NCBI RefSeq assembly: GCF_017948455.1
Contig: NZ_JAFFSU010000013.1
Span: 124,001 to 188,000, forward strand
Direction of reading: 5' to 3'
From: Streptomyces sp. GESEQ-4
GTDB taxonomy: Bacteria > Actinomycetota > Actinomycetes > Streptomycetales > Streptomycetaceae
Length of the DNA: 64,000 nucleotides
Under the pieces are notes generated by a model. It ran no database searches. It was given only the letters and a program-made list of their open reading frames with translations, and was not told the DNA's origin. This document shows, piece by piece, positions 25,712-33,558 of this stretch. The first letter of the stretch is position 1. Every line of letters begins with the position of its first letter. The position numbers and the translations under genes were made by a program.

Positions 25712-26839
25712 ATGCCAGACGCGCTCGATGCCACCCCCTACGACGCCCTCCTCCTGCTCTCGTTCGGCGGCCCGGAGGGCCCGGACGACGTGGTTCCGTT
25801 CCTGGAGAACGTGACGCGAGGGCGCGGCATCCCCAAGGAACGCCTCAAGGAAGTCGGGCAGCACTACTTCCTGTTCGGCGGGGTCAGCCCGATCAACGAC
25901 CAGAACCGCGCCCTTCTCGACGCCCTCCGCAAGGACTTCGCCGACCACGGCGTGGACCTGCCGGTCTACTGGGGCAACCGCAACTGGGCGCCGTACCTGA
26001 CGGACGCCCTGCGCGAGATGGTCGCCGACGGCCGCCGCCGCATCCTGGTCCTCGCCACCAGCGCCTACGCCTCGTACTCGGGCTGCCGCCAGTACCGCGA
26101 GAACCTGGCGGACTCGCTGGCCCAGCTTCAGGCCGAGGGCCTGGAGCTGCCGAAGATCGACAAGCTCCGGCACTACTTCAACCACCCCGGCTTCCTGGAG
26201 CCCATGATCGACGGCGTGCTCCACTCACTGGCCGACCTCCCCGAGGACGTCCGGGACGGCGCGCAGATCGCCTTCACCACCCACTCGATCCCGACGGCCG
26301 CCGCCGACACCTCCGGCCCGGTCGAGGACCACGGCGACGGCGGCGCCTACGTCGAGCAGCACCTGGACGTCGCGGAGCTGATCGCGGACGCCGTGCGCGA
26401 GCGCACCGGCGTCGACCACCCCTGGCAGTTGGTGTATCAGTCGCGCTCCGGAGCACCGCACATCCCGTGGCTGGAGCCCGACATCTGCGACCACCTCGAG
26501 GAGCGGCACGCGGCCGGGGCCCCGGCGGTCGTCATGGCGCCCATCGGTTTCGTCTCCGACCACATGGAGGTCCTTTACGACCTCGACACGGAGGCCAAGG
26601 CGAAGGGCGAGGAACTGGGGCTGCCGCTCCGCCGCTCCGCCACCGTCGGCGCCGACCCGCGGTTCGCCGCCGCGATCCGCGACCTCGTCCTGGAGCGGGC
26701 CGCCGTCGAGCGCGGCCAGGAGGTCACACCGTGCGCCCTGGGCGCCCTGGGCCCGAGCCACCACCTCTGCCCGATGGGCTGCTGCCCGGCCCGTGCCCCC
26801 CGTCCCGCCGCCGCGGGCGCCGACAGCACGTACGCGTGA
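25712..26839 (+). CDS. hemH: Coproporphyrin III ferrochelatase
   Basis: A 375-residue ferrochelatase (HemH/CpfC) that inserts Fe(II) into coproporphyrin III in the actinobacterial haem pathway. Key segments are LLLLSFGGPEGPDDV at the N-terminus, the catalytic His in FTTHSIPTAA and the conserved Glu of SDHMEVLYDLD. Cys125 (YSGCRQYRE) and the C-terminal cluster Cys341, Cys353, Cys357 and Cys358 (CALGALG...HHLCPMGCC) match the [2Fe-2S] ligation pattern of actinobacterial ferrochelatases. The ATG at 25712 is the only sensible start. The inositol monophosphatase gene follows after 8 nt. Confidence 0.95.
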   Translation: MPDALDATPYDALLLLSFGGPEGPDDVVPFLENVTRGRGIPKERLKEVGQHYFLFGGVSPINDQNRALLDALRKDFADHGVDLPVYWGNRNWAPYLTDALREMVADGRRRILVLATSAYASYSGCRQYRENLADSLAQLQAEGLELPKIDKLRHYFNHPGFLEPMIDGVLHSLADLPEDVRDGAQIAFTTHSIPTAAADTSGPVEDHGDGGAYVEQHLDVAELIADAVRERTGVDHPWQLVYQSRSGAPHIPWLEPDICDHLEERHAAGAPAVVMAPIGFVSDHMEVLYDLDTEAKAKGEELGLPLRRSATVGADPRFAAAIRDLVLERAAVERGQEVTPCALGALGPSHHLCPMGCCPARAPRPAAAGADSTYA

Positions 26840-26847
26840 GGAGCGCC

Positions 26848-27663
26848 GTGACCGACCCCCTGCACTCGGACCTGCTCGCCCTGGCCCAGGAGGCCGCCCG
26901 ACAGGCGGGCGAGCTGCTGCGTGACGGCCGCCCGGCCGACCTCGCGGTCGCCGCCACCAAGTCCAGCCCGATCGACGTGGTGACCGAGATGGACATCGCG
27001 GCCGAGAAGCTGATCACCGGCCTGATCGCCGACCGCCGCCCCGACGACGGCTTCCTCGGCGAGGAGGGCGCCTCCGTCGAGGGCTCCAGCGGCATCCGCT
27101 GGGTGATCGACCCGCTCGACGGCACCGTCAACTACCTGTACGGGCTGCCCACTTGGGCCGTCTCCATCGCGGCCGAGCAGAACGGCGAGCGGGTCGTCGG
27201 TGTCGTCGCGGCGCCGATGCGCGGTGAGACGTACCACGCGATTCGTGGCGGCGGCGCGTGGGCCACGGGCGCGTGGGACGGTGAGCGGCAGCTGACCTGC
27301 CGCCCGGCGCCGCCCCTCGACCAGGCCCTGGTCTCGACCGGCTTCAACTACGTCTCCGAAGTCCGCGCCCACCAGGCCGACGTCGTACACAAACTCATCC
27401 CGCTCCTGCGGGACATCCGGCGCGGCGGCTCGGCCGCGGTCGACCTGTGCGACGTGGCCGCGGGCCGCCTGGACGGCTACTACGAGCGGGGGCTGCACCC
27501 TTGGGACCTGGCCGCCGGTGACCTCATCGCCCGTGAAGCAGGCGCGCTGACCGGCGGACGGCCCGCAGAGCCCCCGTCGTACGCCCTGACGGTCGCGGCC
27601 ACACCGGGCGTCTTCGAGCCCCTGCAGCGCCTCCTGGAAGACTTCGGCGCCTGGCACGACTGA
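26848..27663 (+). CDS. Inositol monophosphatase family protein
   Basis: A 271-residue Mg-dependent phosphatase with the signature WVIDPLDGTVNYL (residues 85-97), the metal ligand Glu in GEEGASVEG, and the C-terminal PWDLAAGDLIAREAGA motif. Likely substrates are inositol-1-phosphate or related sugar phosphates. The GTG at 26848 sits 8 nt after the hemH stop with GTGAGGAG as ribosome binding site, so the two genes form an operon. Confidence 0.92.
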   Translation: MTDPLHSDLLALAQEAARQAGELLRDGRPADLAVAATKSSPIDVVTEMDIAAEKLITGLIADRRPDDGFLGEEGASVEGSSGIRWVIDPLDGTVNYLYGLPTWAVSIAAEQNGERVVGVVAAPMRGETYHAIRGGGAWATGAWDGERQLTCRPAPPLDQALVSTGFNYVSEVRAHQADVVHKLIPLLRDIRRGGSAAVDLCDVAAGRLDGYYERGLHPWDLAAGDLIAREAGALTGGRPAEPPSYALTVAATPGVFEPLQRLLEDFGAWHD

Positions 27664-27690
27664 GCAAGAACCAAGACTGAGCAAGAACCA
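27661..27690. repeat. 13-bp direct repeat including the stop codon
   Basis: TGAGCAAGAACCA occurs at 27661-27673 and again at 27678-27690. The first copy contains the phosphatase stop codon. It looks like a small local duplication ahead of the terminator. Confidence 0.9.
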
Positions 27691-27698
27691 GTCACAAA

Positions 27699-27737
27699 AC
27701 GACAGTCCCCGGCGCTGGATTCGCCGGGGACTGTCGT
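27699..27737. terminator. Bidirectional terminator after the inositol monophosphatase gene
   Basis: A perfect 16-bp stem (27699-27714 with 27722-27737) with a 7-nt loop CTGGATT lies between two convergent genes. Confidence 0.92.
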
Positions 27738-27755
27738 CGTGCGCGTGCTGGTGGA

Positions 27756-27929
27756 TCAGACGCTGGCGGCGCCGACCTCCACACCGTGTTCGGCCGCCAG
27801 GCGGCGCAGGTCGTCGAGCTCGCCCTGCTCCACCTCGACGAGGAAGTCGTCGCCCTCGTCACGAGCCCGCGTCAGGTCGGACTCGGTCGCCCTTATGCGC
27901 TGCAGAAGTCCTGCGGTGAATGCGTCCAT
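27756..27929 (-). CDS. Small conserved hypothetical protein (57 aa)
   Basis: A 57-residue acidic, helical protein beginning MDAFTAGLLQRIRATESDL and ending EHGVEVGAASV, with a heptad-like run of charged and leucine residues that could form a short coiled coil. The ATG at 27929 is preceded by GAGGGGGCGCAGC. Longer frames upstream lose codon bias. It is convergent with the phosphatase gene and divergent from cutR. Function unknown; I recall similar small proteins at this locus in other Streptomyces. Confidence 0.75.
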   Translation of the reverse strand: MDAFTAGLLQRIRATESDLTRARDEGDDFLVEVEQGELDDLRRLAAEHGVEVGAASV

Positions 27930-28345
27930 GCTGCGCCCCCTCGTCCTGGGTCGTGGGTCGGTGGCACGGGGGTGTGCCGTTCGGAAGGGGCGATCACGTC
28001 TCCTGTGGATGCCCAGCGCAGCCCGGGCTGGGCGGCGACGGTGCCGGACACCCACGCCCGCTCTGCGGAAAGCGGATTGCGGCGTACCACATGGTGCTGC
28101 GGTACATGCAGAGCGTGATCGCGGGGTGTAATCGGTCCTCCCCGCGCTCCCTCCCACGGAAACCTCAACCCGAGGAGAAAATCTCGTATTCCCGGCCGCC
28201 GCACGCTCCCCCAGGGCCCCGGTTCCCCGCCTTACCGCCGACTTATGGCCGAAAAGGGCAGGATGGAGACCAACACACCCACGTAGACCCTGCCCGAGTG
28301 CGCCCTGGAGGCGCTACGCGGGTGGACACAGGAAGGACAAGCGAC
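27930..28345. other. Intergenic region upstream of cutRS, no gene seen
   Basis: About 416 nt between the small gene and cutR. It must hold the cutRS promoter; candidates such as TAGACC near 28284 are weak. I see no strong operator palindrome and no further ORF with coding bias. Confidence 0.45.
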
Positions 28346-28999
28346 GTGCGCGTACTCGTCGTCGAGGACGAGCAACTGCTCGCCGATGCGGTGGCCACCG
28401 GACTGCGCCGGGAGGCCATGGCCGTCGACGTCGTGTACGACGGTGCGGCCGCCCTGGAGCGCATCGGCGTCAACGACTACGACGTGGTCGTCCTCGACCG
28501 TGACCTCCCGCTGGTGCACGGCGACGACGTCTGCCGCAAGATCGTCGAACTCGGCATGCCCACACGCGTGCTGATGCTCACGGCGTCGGGCGACGTCAGC
28601 GACCGGGTCGAGGGCCTGGAGATCGGCGCCGACGACTACCTCCCCAAGCCCTTCGCGTTCAGCGAGCTCACGGCACGCGTGCGTGCCCTGGGCCGGCGCA
28701 CCAGCGTGCCCCTGCCGCCCGTCCTGGAGCGCGCCGGCATCAAGCTCGACCCGAACCGCCGCGAGGTCTTCCGCGACGGCAAGGAAGTCCAGCTCGCGCC
28801 GAAGGAGTTCGCCGTCCTGGAGGTGCTGATGCGCAGCGAGGGCGCGGTCGTCTCCGCGGAACAGCTGCTGGAGAAGGCCTGGGACGAGAACACGGACCCG
28901 TTCACCAACGTCGTGCGCGTGACCGTGATGACCCTGCGCCGCAAGCTGGGCGAGCCGCCCGTCATCGTCACCGTCCCCGGCTCCGGTTACCGGATCTGA
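28346..28999 (+). CDS. cutR: Response regulator CutR
   Basis: A 217-residue OmpR-family response regulator. The receiver domain has the phosphoacceptor Asp51 (VVVLDRDLPL), acidic residues at 7-9 and the Lys of YLPKPFAFSEL. A winged-helix DNA-binding domain ends RVTVMTLRRKLGEPPVIVTVPGSGYRI. CutR pairs with CutS, a system linked to secretion stress and antibiotic production in Streptomyces. The GTG at 28346 follows GGAAGGACAAGCGAC. cutS starts 4 nt after the stop. Confidence 0.93.
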   Translation: MRVLVVEDEQLLADAVATGLRREAMAVDVVYDGAAALERIGVNDYDVVVLDRDLPLVHGDDVCRKIVELGMPTRVLMLTASGDVSDRVEGLEIGADDYLPKPFAFSELTARVRALGRRTSVPLPPVLERAGIKLDPNRREVFRDGKEVQLAPKEFAVLEVLMRSEGAVVSAEQLLEKAWDENTDPFTNVVRVTVMTLRRKLGEPPVIVTVPGSGYRI

Positions 29000-29003
29000 T
29001 CCA

Positions 29004-30236
29004 GTGGCCGCCACACCTGCGCCTCCCCAGGCGCCCCCGAAGCCCACCTGGGACCCCCGCAGGCCGGAGGCCCCGTTCCCCTGGCTGCGCCCGACCATCC
29101 GGATACGGCTCACGCTGCTGTACGGCGGCATGTTCCTGATCGCGGGCATCCTGCTGCTGTCGATCATCTATCTGCTGGCGGCGCAGGCGCTGAACGTCGG
29201 CAGCGACCTGCCCTTCAAGATCACTAAGGGGCAGGTCACCAGCAATGTGTGTGACCTGCCGTCGAGCGCCACGCCGGACGTGTTCAACGAGGCGATGAAC
29301 GCCTGCGTCAACGAACAGCGTCAGCACGCCCTCGACAATCTCCTCAGCCGCTCCCTCCTGGCCCTGCTCGGCCTGGCCGTGATCGCCTTCGCCTTCGGCT
29401 ACGCCATGGCGGGCCGCGTCCTGTCGCCGCTGGGCCGGATTCTGCGCACGGCACGCGCGGTGGCGGGTTCGGACCTGTCCCGCCGGATCGAGCTGGACGG
29501 CCCGGACGACGAGATCAAGGAACTGGCGGACACCTTCGACGACATGCTGGAGCGGCTGCAGAGAGCCTTCACCGCCCAGCAGCGCTTCGTCGGAAACGCG
29601 TCGCACGAACTGCGCACCCCGCTCGCGATCAACCGCACGCTCCTCGAAGTGCACCTGTCCGACCCGCAGGCGCCGGTGGAGCTCCAGCAACTGGGCAAGA
29701 CGCTGCTGGCCACCAACGAGCGCAGCGAGCAGCTCGTGGAGGGCCTGCTGCTGCTCGCGCGGAGCGACAACCAGATCGTCGAGCGTAAACCGGTGGACCT
29801 CGCCGAGGTCGCCTCGCAGGCCGTCGACCAGGTGCACGCCGAGGCGCAGGCCAAGGGCGTGCGGATCCGGGGCGAGCAGAAAACGGCGGTGGTTCAGGGC
29901 AACGGCGTCCTGCTGGAGCGGATCGCGCTGAACCTCGTGCAGAACGCCGTGCGGTACAACGTTCCGGAGGGCGGCTGGGTCGAGGTCAGCACCGAGGTCC
30001 AGCACGGTCAGGCGGTCCTGGTCGTCACGAACACGGGCCCGGTGGTCCCGGCGTACGAGATCGACAATCTCTTCGAGCCGTTCCGACGGCTGCGTACCGA
30101 GCGCACGGGCAGTGACAAGGGCGTCGGACTCGGGCTGTCCATCGCCCGGTCCGTGGCCCGGGCACACGGCGGGCACATCACGGCGCAACCGCGTGAGGGG
30201 GGAGGGCTCATGATGCGGGTCACCCTGCCCGTCTGA
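29004..30236 (+). CDS. cutS: Sensor histidine kinase CutS
   Basis: A 410-residue membrane histidine kinase. The first transmembrane helix is around residues 36-60, a short extracellular sensor follows at about 61-113, then a second helix (115-137), a HAMP-like linker, the H-box NASHELRTPLA with His201, and an ATPase domain with LNLVQNAVRYN and GVGLGLSIARS. The extracellular loop carries two cysteines, Cys83 and Cys101. They could form a disulfide that reports the redox or folding state outside the cell, consistent with what is known of CutS. The GTG start lies 4 nt after cutR. Confidence 0.93.
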   Translation: MAATPAPPQAPPKPTWDPRRPEAPFPWLRPTIRIRLTLLYGGMFLIAGILLLSIIYLLAAQALNVGSDLPFKITKGQVTSNVCDLPSSATPDVFNEAMNACVNEQRQHALDNLLSRSLLALLGLAVIAFAFGYAMAGRVLSPLGRILRTARAVAGSDLSRRIELDGPDDEIKELADTFDDMLERLQRAFTAQQRFVGNASHELRTPLAINRTLLEVHLSDPQAPVELQQLGKTLLATNERSEQLVEGLLLLARSDNQIVERKPVDLAEVASQAVDQVHAEAQAKGVRIRGEQKTAVVQGNGVLLERIALNLVQNAVRYNVPEGGWVEVSTEVQHGQAVLVVTNTGPVVPAYEIDNLFEPFRRLRTERTGSDKGVGLGLSIARSVARAHGGHITAQPREGGGLMMRVTLPV

Positions 30237-30630
30237 GACCATTCCGCGACACACACGGGGATGTTCGCTTTGCGCGGAATTTTCATGGACCGCTCCTGGC
30301 GTCTCCCTGTGTGATCGATCACAAAGGCAACTTTCCGGCCATCTACTCTCAGTGATCATGCACCCTGTCGGAAAGCCGGGAAAATCCCGGTTTTCGGGGA
30401 GCTTGATCACGGGAAGTACACGGTGAGACGCCTTTGAAGTGCGGCATCGGGACCGTGTACGGTCCGCATCGCCATCCAAGCCGATCACTCTTGAGGAGTC
30501 CGGTTGGGTGTCGATTGAGTAACAGACCTTGATGTGAGGCAAAATCTCCGCCTCGGGTCGGGCACAAGTCCGGCCTCTCACGCGTTACGTGCGCTGGAGA
30601 CACCACAGACACCCAGAGGGGGAGAGCGAC
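30237..30630. promoter_or_regulatory. Intergenic region with palindromes upstream of the DUF4193 gene
   Basis: This 394-nt region has no coding bias. Two symmetric sites stand out: a 14-nt perfect palindrome TGTGATCGATCACA at 30310-30323, and GGACCGTGTACGGTCC at 30450-30465 (7-bp arms, 2-nt centre) flanked on both sides by GCATCG. A weak hairpin CCGGG-AAAAT-CCCGG lies near 30377-30391. They could be operators for the DUF4193 gene, or part of the cutS 3' end. No regulator is identified. Confidence 0.4.
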
Positions 30631-30927
30631 ATGGCAACGGATTACGACACCCCACGCAAGACCGACGACGACGTCGACTCGGACAGCCTTGAAGAGCTCA
30701 AGGCCCGTAGGAACGACAAGTCGACCTCCGCAGTGGACGTCGACGAGTTCGAGGCCGCCGAAGGTCTTGAGCTGCCCGGCGCGGACCTCTCGAACGAGGA
30801 GCTGGCCGTCCGGGTACTGCCCAAGCAGCAGGACGAGTTCACTTGCATGAGCTGCTTCCTGGTGCACCACCGCAGCCAGCTGGCCCGGGAGAAGAACGGC
30901 CAGCCGATCTGCCGCGACTGCGACTGA
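30631..30927 (+). CDS. DUF4193 zinc-ribbon-like protein
   Basis: A 98-residue DUF4193 protein, almost universal in actinomycetes. The N-terminal half is strongly acidic (TDDDVDSDSLEELKARR). The C-terminal half has two Cys-x2-Cys pairs, FTCMSCFL and ICRDCD, that likely bind zinc, in the manner of RNA-polymerase-associated small proteins. The ATG at 30631 follows GGGGGAGAGCGAC. Its function is not established. Confidence 0.92.
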   Translation: MATDYDTPRKTDDDVDSDSLEELKARRNDKSTSAVDVDEFEAAEGLELPGADLSNEELAVRVLPKQQDEFTCMSCFLVHHRSQLAREKNGQPICRDCD

Positions 30928-30940
30928 GGACGGGTCGGCC

Positions 30941-31888
30941 GTGACTGGCTCGACCCCTCCCTGGAAGCGCCGCTTCTCACGGGGAGCGGACGAAGGGCCG
31001 CTCGACGGTCCTCATGGCGCGCGTGACGACGAGCGGGGCTCATCCGATTCCGGATCGGCCTCGCTCGAACCGGCCGACCGGGCCGACCTCCCGGTGCCGG
31101 TCCCGACGGAGGCTCCGGCACTCGTCGCACGGATGGGGGTCCCCCCGCCCGAACGAAGCCGAGGGTGGGGGAGTGCGGCGGTCTTCCGGGACAAGGCCAG
31201 GGAAGGCGTCCGCAAGAGCGGCAGCCGGGCCAGGGCGGGCCTGGCGTACCTCGCCGACCGGCTGATCGAGATCGCCCCGCGGATCCCCGTACGCGACCTC
31301 GAGACGCTGCGCCGGCAGTTCCCCGCCCTCGGGCCCGAGCAGCTGGCGGACAAGCTCGTGACGGGCGCGGCGAACGCGACGTCCACGGTCGGCGCGGGCA
31401 TCGGAGCGGCGGCCATGCTGCCGGTACCGCCCGCGATGCCGACCGAACTGGCCGCCGAGATCACCGGCGTCGCGGCCATCGAGCTGAAACTGATCGCCGA
31501 GCTGCACGAGGTCTACGGCGTACGTCCGCCCGGCAATCTCAAGCAGCGCAGCACCGCGTATCTCAACTCCTGGTCGGGAGAGCGCGGGGTCGACGTGACG
31601 AAGCCGTCGACGTTCAGCGCGGCGATGAACGGTCAGATGAAGCGCCAGCTGCGCCAGCAGATCATGAAGCGCATGGTCCGCAACCTGCCGAACCTGATGC
31701 CGTTCATGGTCGGGGCCGCGGTCGGGGCGGTCATGAACCGCAGAGACACCCGCAAGCTCGCCGAGCACATCCGCAAGGACCTGCGCAAGGCACAGGTGCC
31801 GTGGGAGACGCTGACGGCACTGCCACCGCTGGAGACTCCCGCGGATCCGCTGCGCATCGGCGAGATCCCCAAGGAACTCGGGAACTGA
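30941..31888 (+). CDS. Conserved hypothetical actinobacterial protein (EcsC-like region)
   Basis: A 315-residue protein. The N-terminal 90 residues are polar and low in complexity. The conserved part begins AREGVRKSGSRARAGLAYLADRLIEIAPRIPV, contains a hydrophobic glycine/alanine-rich stretch (TSTVGAGIGAAAMLPVPPAMP) and a second one (LMPFMVGAAVGAVMN), and ends in a charged tail. It may associate with the membrane. The GTG at 30941 follows the DUF4193 stop by 13 nt. Residues about 64-78 are encoded by an interspersed repeat. Function unknown. Confidence 0.8.
   Translation: MTGSTPPWKRRFSRGADEGPLDGPHGARDDERGSSDSGSASLEPADRADLPVPVPTEAPALVARMGVPPPERSRGWGSAAVFRDKAREGVRKSGSRARAGLAYLADRLIEIAPRIPVRDLETLRRQFPALGPEQLADKLVTGAANATSTVGAGIGAAAMLPVPPAMPTELAAEITGVAAIELKLIAELHEVYGVRPPGNLKQRSTAYLNSWSGERGVDVTKPSTFSAAMNGQMKRQLRQQIMKRMVRNLPNLMPFMVGAAVGAVMNRRDTRKLAEHIRKDLRKAQVPWETLTALPPLETPADPLRIGEIPKELGN
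31132..31174. repeat. Streptomyces palindromic repeat inside a coding sequence
   Basis: The segment starts GGATGGGGGTCCCCCC, passes through CGAACGAAGCCGAGGG and ends TGGGGGAGT. It resembles a palindromic repeat that I recall as common in Streptomyces intergenic DNA. Here it is in frame and encodes roughly MGVPPPERSRGWGS within the N-terminal low-complexity part of the host protein. Confidence 0.65.
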
Positions 31889-31901
31889 ACCGAATCTTTG
31901 C

Positions 31902-32366
31902 CTAGGCGGCCGCCGCCCGCGCGGCCTCCAGCGCCTCCGCCAGCCGCTCGGGCTCCCGCGTCGACAGGTACAGATACGGCGTCGGGTCGTCCGGGTCGGT
32001 GACCTCGACCTTCAGCGCGGTCGGGATGTAGGCGCGCAGCAGCAGGAACGCGCGCGTGTCCGCCTTGTACGTGCGCCAGGCGCGAGCCTCCTCCGGGTCG
32101 AGGATCTCCGCCTCGCCCAGGGCCGTCACCGGGATCTTCGCCTCGCCCGCGATCAGCGAGCCGCCGACGACGCGGATGCGCGGCGAGCCGTACGAACTGG
32201 CGACGACGGCCGCGGCCGCGGTGCCCCCGGCCAGGCCGCCGAGCATCGGCAGCGTGCCGAACGGCAGCAGGATCAGCGCCATGGAGACCCCGACCAGGAA
32301 GCTGATCAGCCACCAGGAGCGGGGAGCGGTCAGGCGTTCTTCGTACGGGGTGGCGGAGAGCTGCAT
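31902..32366 (-). CDS. DUF3093 membrane protein
   Basis: A 154-residue DUF3093 protein. Two hydrophobic helices near the N-terminus (WWLISFLVGVSMALILLPFG and GTLPMLGGLAGGTAAAAVVA) are followed by a conserved soluble domain with SPRIRVVGGSLIAGEAKIPV and a C-terminal CPS-like strand set (PYLYLSTREPERLAEAL). The ATG at 32366 gives the usual MQLSATPYEERL N-terminus. It is divergent from the thioesterase gene, and its stop converges on the upstream hypothetical gene 14 nt away. Confidence 0.88.
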   Translation of the reverse strand: MQLSATPYEERLTAPRSWWLISFLVGVSMALILLPFGTLPMLGGLAGGTAAAAVVASSYGSPRIRVVGGSLIAGEAKIPVTALGEAEILDPEEARAWRTYKADTRAFLLLRAYIPTALKVEVTDPDDPTPYLYLSTREPERLAEALEAARAAAA

Positions 32367-32410
32367 ACGGCCAAGCTTGGCACGGTGTCGGTATCGGGTC
32401 GGCGCGCGGG

Positions 32411-32424
32411 TAAGGTCTGCGGCT
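32411..32424 (+). promoter_or_regulatory. Probable leaderless promoter -10 (TAAGGT) for the thioesterase gene
   Basis: TAAGGT fits the TANNNT -10 pattern and ends 8 nt before the GTG start, the spacing expected when transcription begins at the start codon. The -35 is weak. Confidence 0.45.
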
Positions 32425-33009
32425 GTGAGTGGTTCGTCCGCAGTTCTCAAGCCCCCCGCCGACGCCAGGAAGCCGGTGCGTCATCCCGACGCTCCCGCGC
32501 CCGGTGAACTGCTCGGCGCGCACTACGGCCAGTGCTTCGGCTGCGGCGGCGAGCAGGCTCACGGACTGCATCTGGAGGCGCGGGCGGGCGAAGGTGTCTC
32601 CCTCACCGCCGAGTTCACCGTGCGGACCGCACACCAGGGCGCCCCGGGGCTCGCTCACGGCGGCGTGCTGGCGTCCGCCCTCGACGAGGCCCTCGGCTCG
32701 CTGAACTGGCTGCTGCGCACCATCGCCGTGACCGGCCGCCTGGAGACGGACTTCGTCGCGCCGGTGGCGGTGGGCACCACCCTGCATCTGACCGCCGAGG
32801 TCGTGGCGGTGGCCGGACGGAAGATCTACTCGACGGCCGTCGGACGCATCGACGGTCCCGACGGACCCGTGGCCGTCCGCGCCGACGCGCTCTTCATCGA
32901 GGTGAAGGTCGATCACTTCACCGACAACGGCCGCCCGGAGGAGATCCGGGCCGCCATGGACGACCCGGACCAGATCAGGCGTGCCCGCGCCTTCGAGGTG
33001 AATCCGTGA
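32425..33009 (+). CDS. PaaI-type hotdog-fold thioesterase
   Basis: A 194-residue hotdog-fold protein of the PaaI/DUF4442-like group. The core includes HYGQCFGCGGEQAHGLHL, the catalytic-region segment GLAHGGVLASALDEALGSL and DFVAPVAVGTTLHL. The FGCG motif is typical of actinobacterial members. It probably hydrolyses acyl-CoA thioesters in the cytoplasm; the substrate is unknown. The GTG at 32425 lies just after a leaderless-type -10. The stop overlaps the dut start (GTGA). Confidence 0.88.
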   Translation: MSGSSAVLKPPADARKPVRHPDAPAPGELLGAHYGQCFGCGGEQAHGLHLEARAGEGVSLTAEFTVRTAHQGAPGLAHGGVLASALDEALGSLNWLLRTIAVTGRLETDFVAPVAVGTTLHLTAEVVAVAGRKIYSTAVGRIDGPDGPVAVRADALFIEVKVDHFTDNGRPEEIRAAMDDPDQIRRARAFEVNP

Positions 33010-33557
33010 GCCGTGACCCCGTGAACGTGCTGATCCGGCGCGTCGACCCGGACGTACCGCTTCCGTCGTACGCGCACCCCGGTGACGCGGGAGCCGATCT
33101 GCGTACCACCGAGGCGTGCGCGCTGGAGCCCGGTGAGCGGGCCGTGCTGCCCACGGGGGTGTCTGTCGCGCTCCCGGAGGGGTACGCGGCCTTCGTGCAC
33201 CCGCGCTCCGGTCTCGCCGCCCGCTGCGGTGTCGCCCTCGTCAATGCCCCGGGGACGGTTGATGCCGGGTACCGTGGAGAGATCAAGGTGATCGTGGTGA
33301 ATCTCGACCCGCGCGAGGCCGTGCGGTTCGAGCGCTTCGACCGGATTGCCCAACTGGTCGTCCAGCAGGTCGAGAGGGTCCGCTTCCAGGAGGTCGCGGA
33401 GCTTCCCGGGTCGGCGCGGGCCGAAGGGGGCTTCGGATCCACCGGCGGCCATGCCGCGGTGACCGGAACGAACAGCACAAGCGGTCAGGCCGCCGTGGGC
33501 GGCGCGACGGGTGGGAATCGATACGCTTCGGTCGTATCCGACCGGGAAGGACAGTGA
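33006..33557 (+). CDS. dut: Deoxyuridine 5'-triphosphate nucleotidohydrolase (dUTPase)
   Basis: A 183-residue trimeric dUTPase that turns dUTP into dUMP and pyrophosphate. The five family motifs are visible: GDAGADLRT (1), HPRSGLA (2), NAPGTVDAGYRGEI (3), RFDRIAQLVVQ (4) and the P-loop-like GGFGSTGG (5). A C-terminal extension of about 40 residues rich in Gly, Ala, Thr and Ser follows motif 5, as in other Streptomyces dUTPases. The GTG start overlaps the thioesterase stop. Confidence 0.95.
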   Translation: MSRDPVNVLIRRVDPDVPLPSYAHPGDAGADLRTTEACALEPGERAVLPTGVSVALPEGYAAFVHPRSGLAARCGVALVNAPGTVDAGYRGEIKVIVVNLDPREAVRFERFDRIAQLVVQQVERVRFQEVAELPGSARAEGGFGSTGGHAAVTGTNSTSGQAAVGGATGGNRYASVVSDREGQ

Positions 33558-33558
33558 C

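Noticed and set aside
28205..28345. Upstream in-frame extension of cutR (toward 27920)
   Set aside because: The extension lacks homology and codon bias. The GTG at 28346 has a good ribosome binding site and gives the normal 217-residue length.
30310..30323. TGTGATCGATCACA as a Crp site
   Set aside because: The half-sites resemble TGTGA/TCACA, but the spacer is 4 rather than 6 nt. Kept only as an unassigned palindrome.
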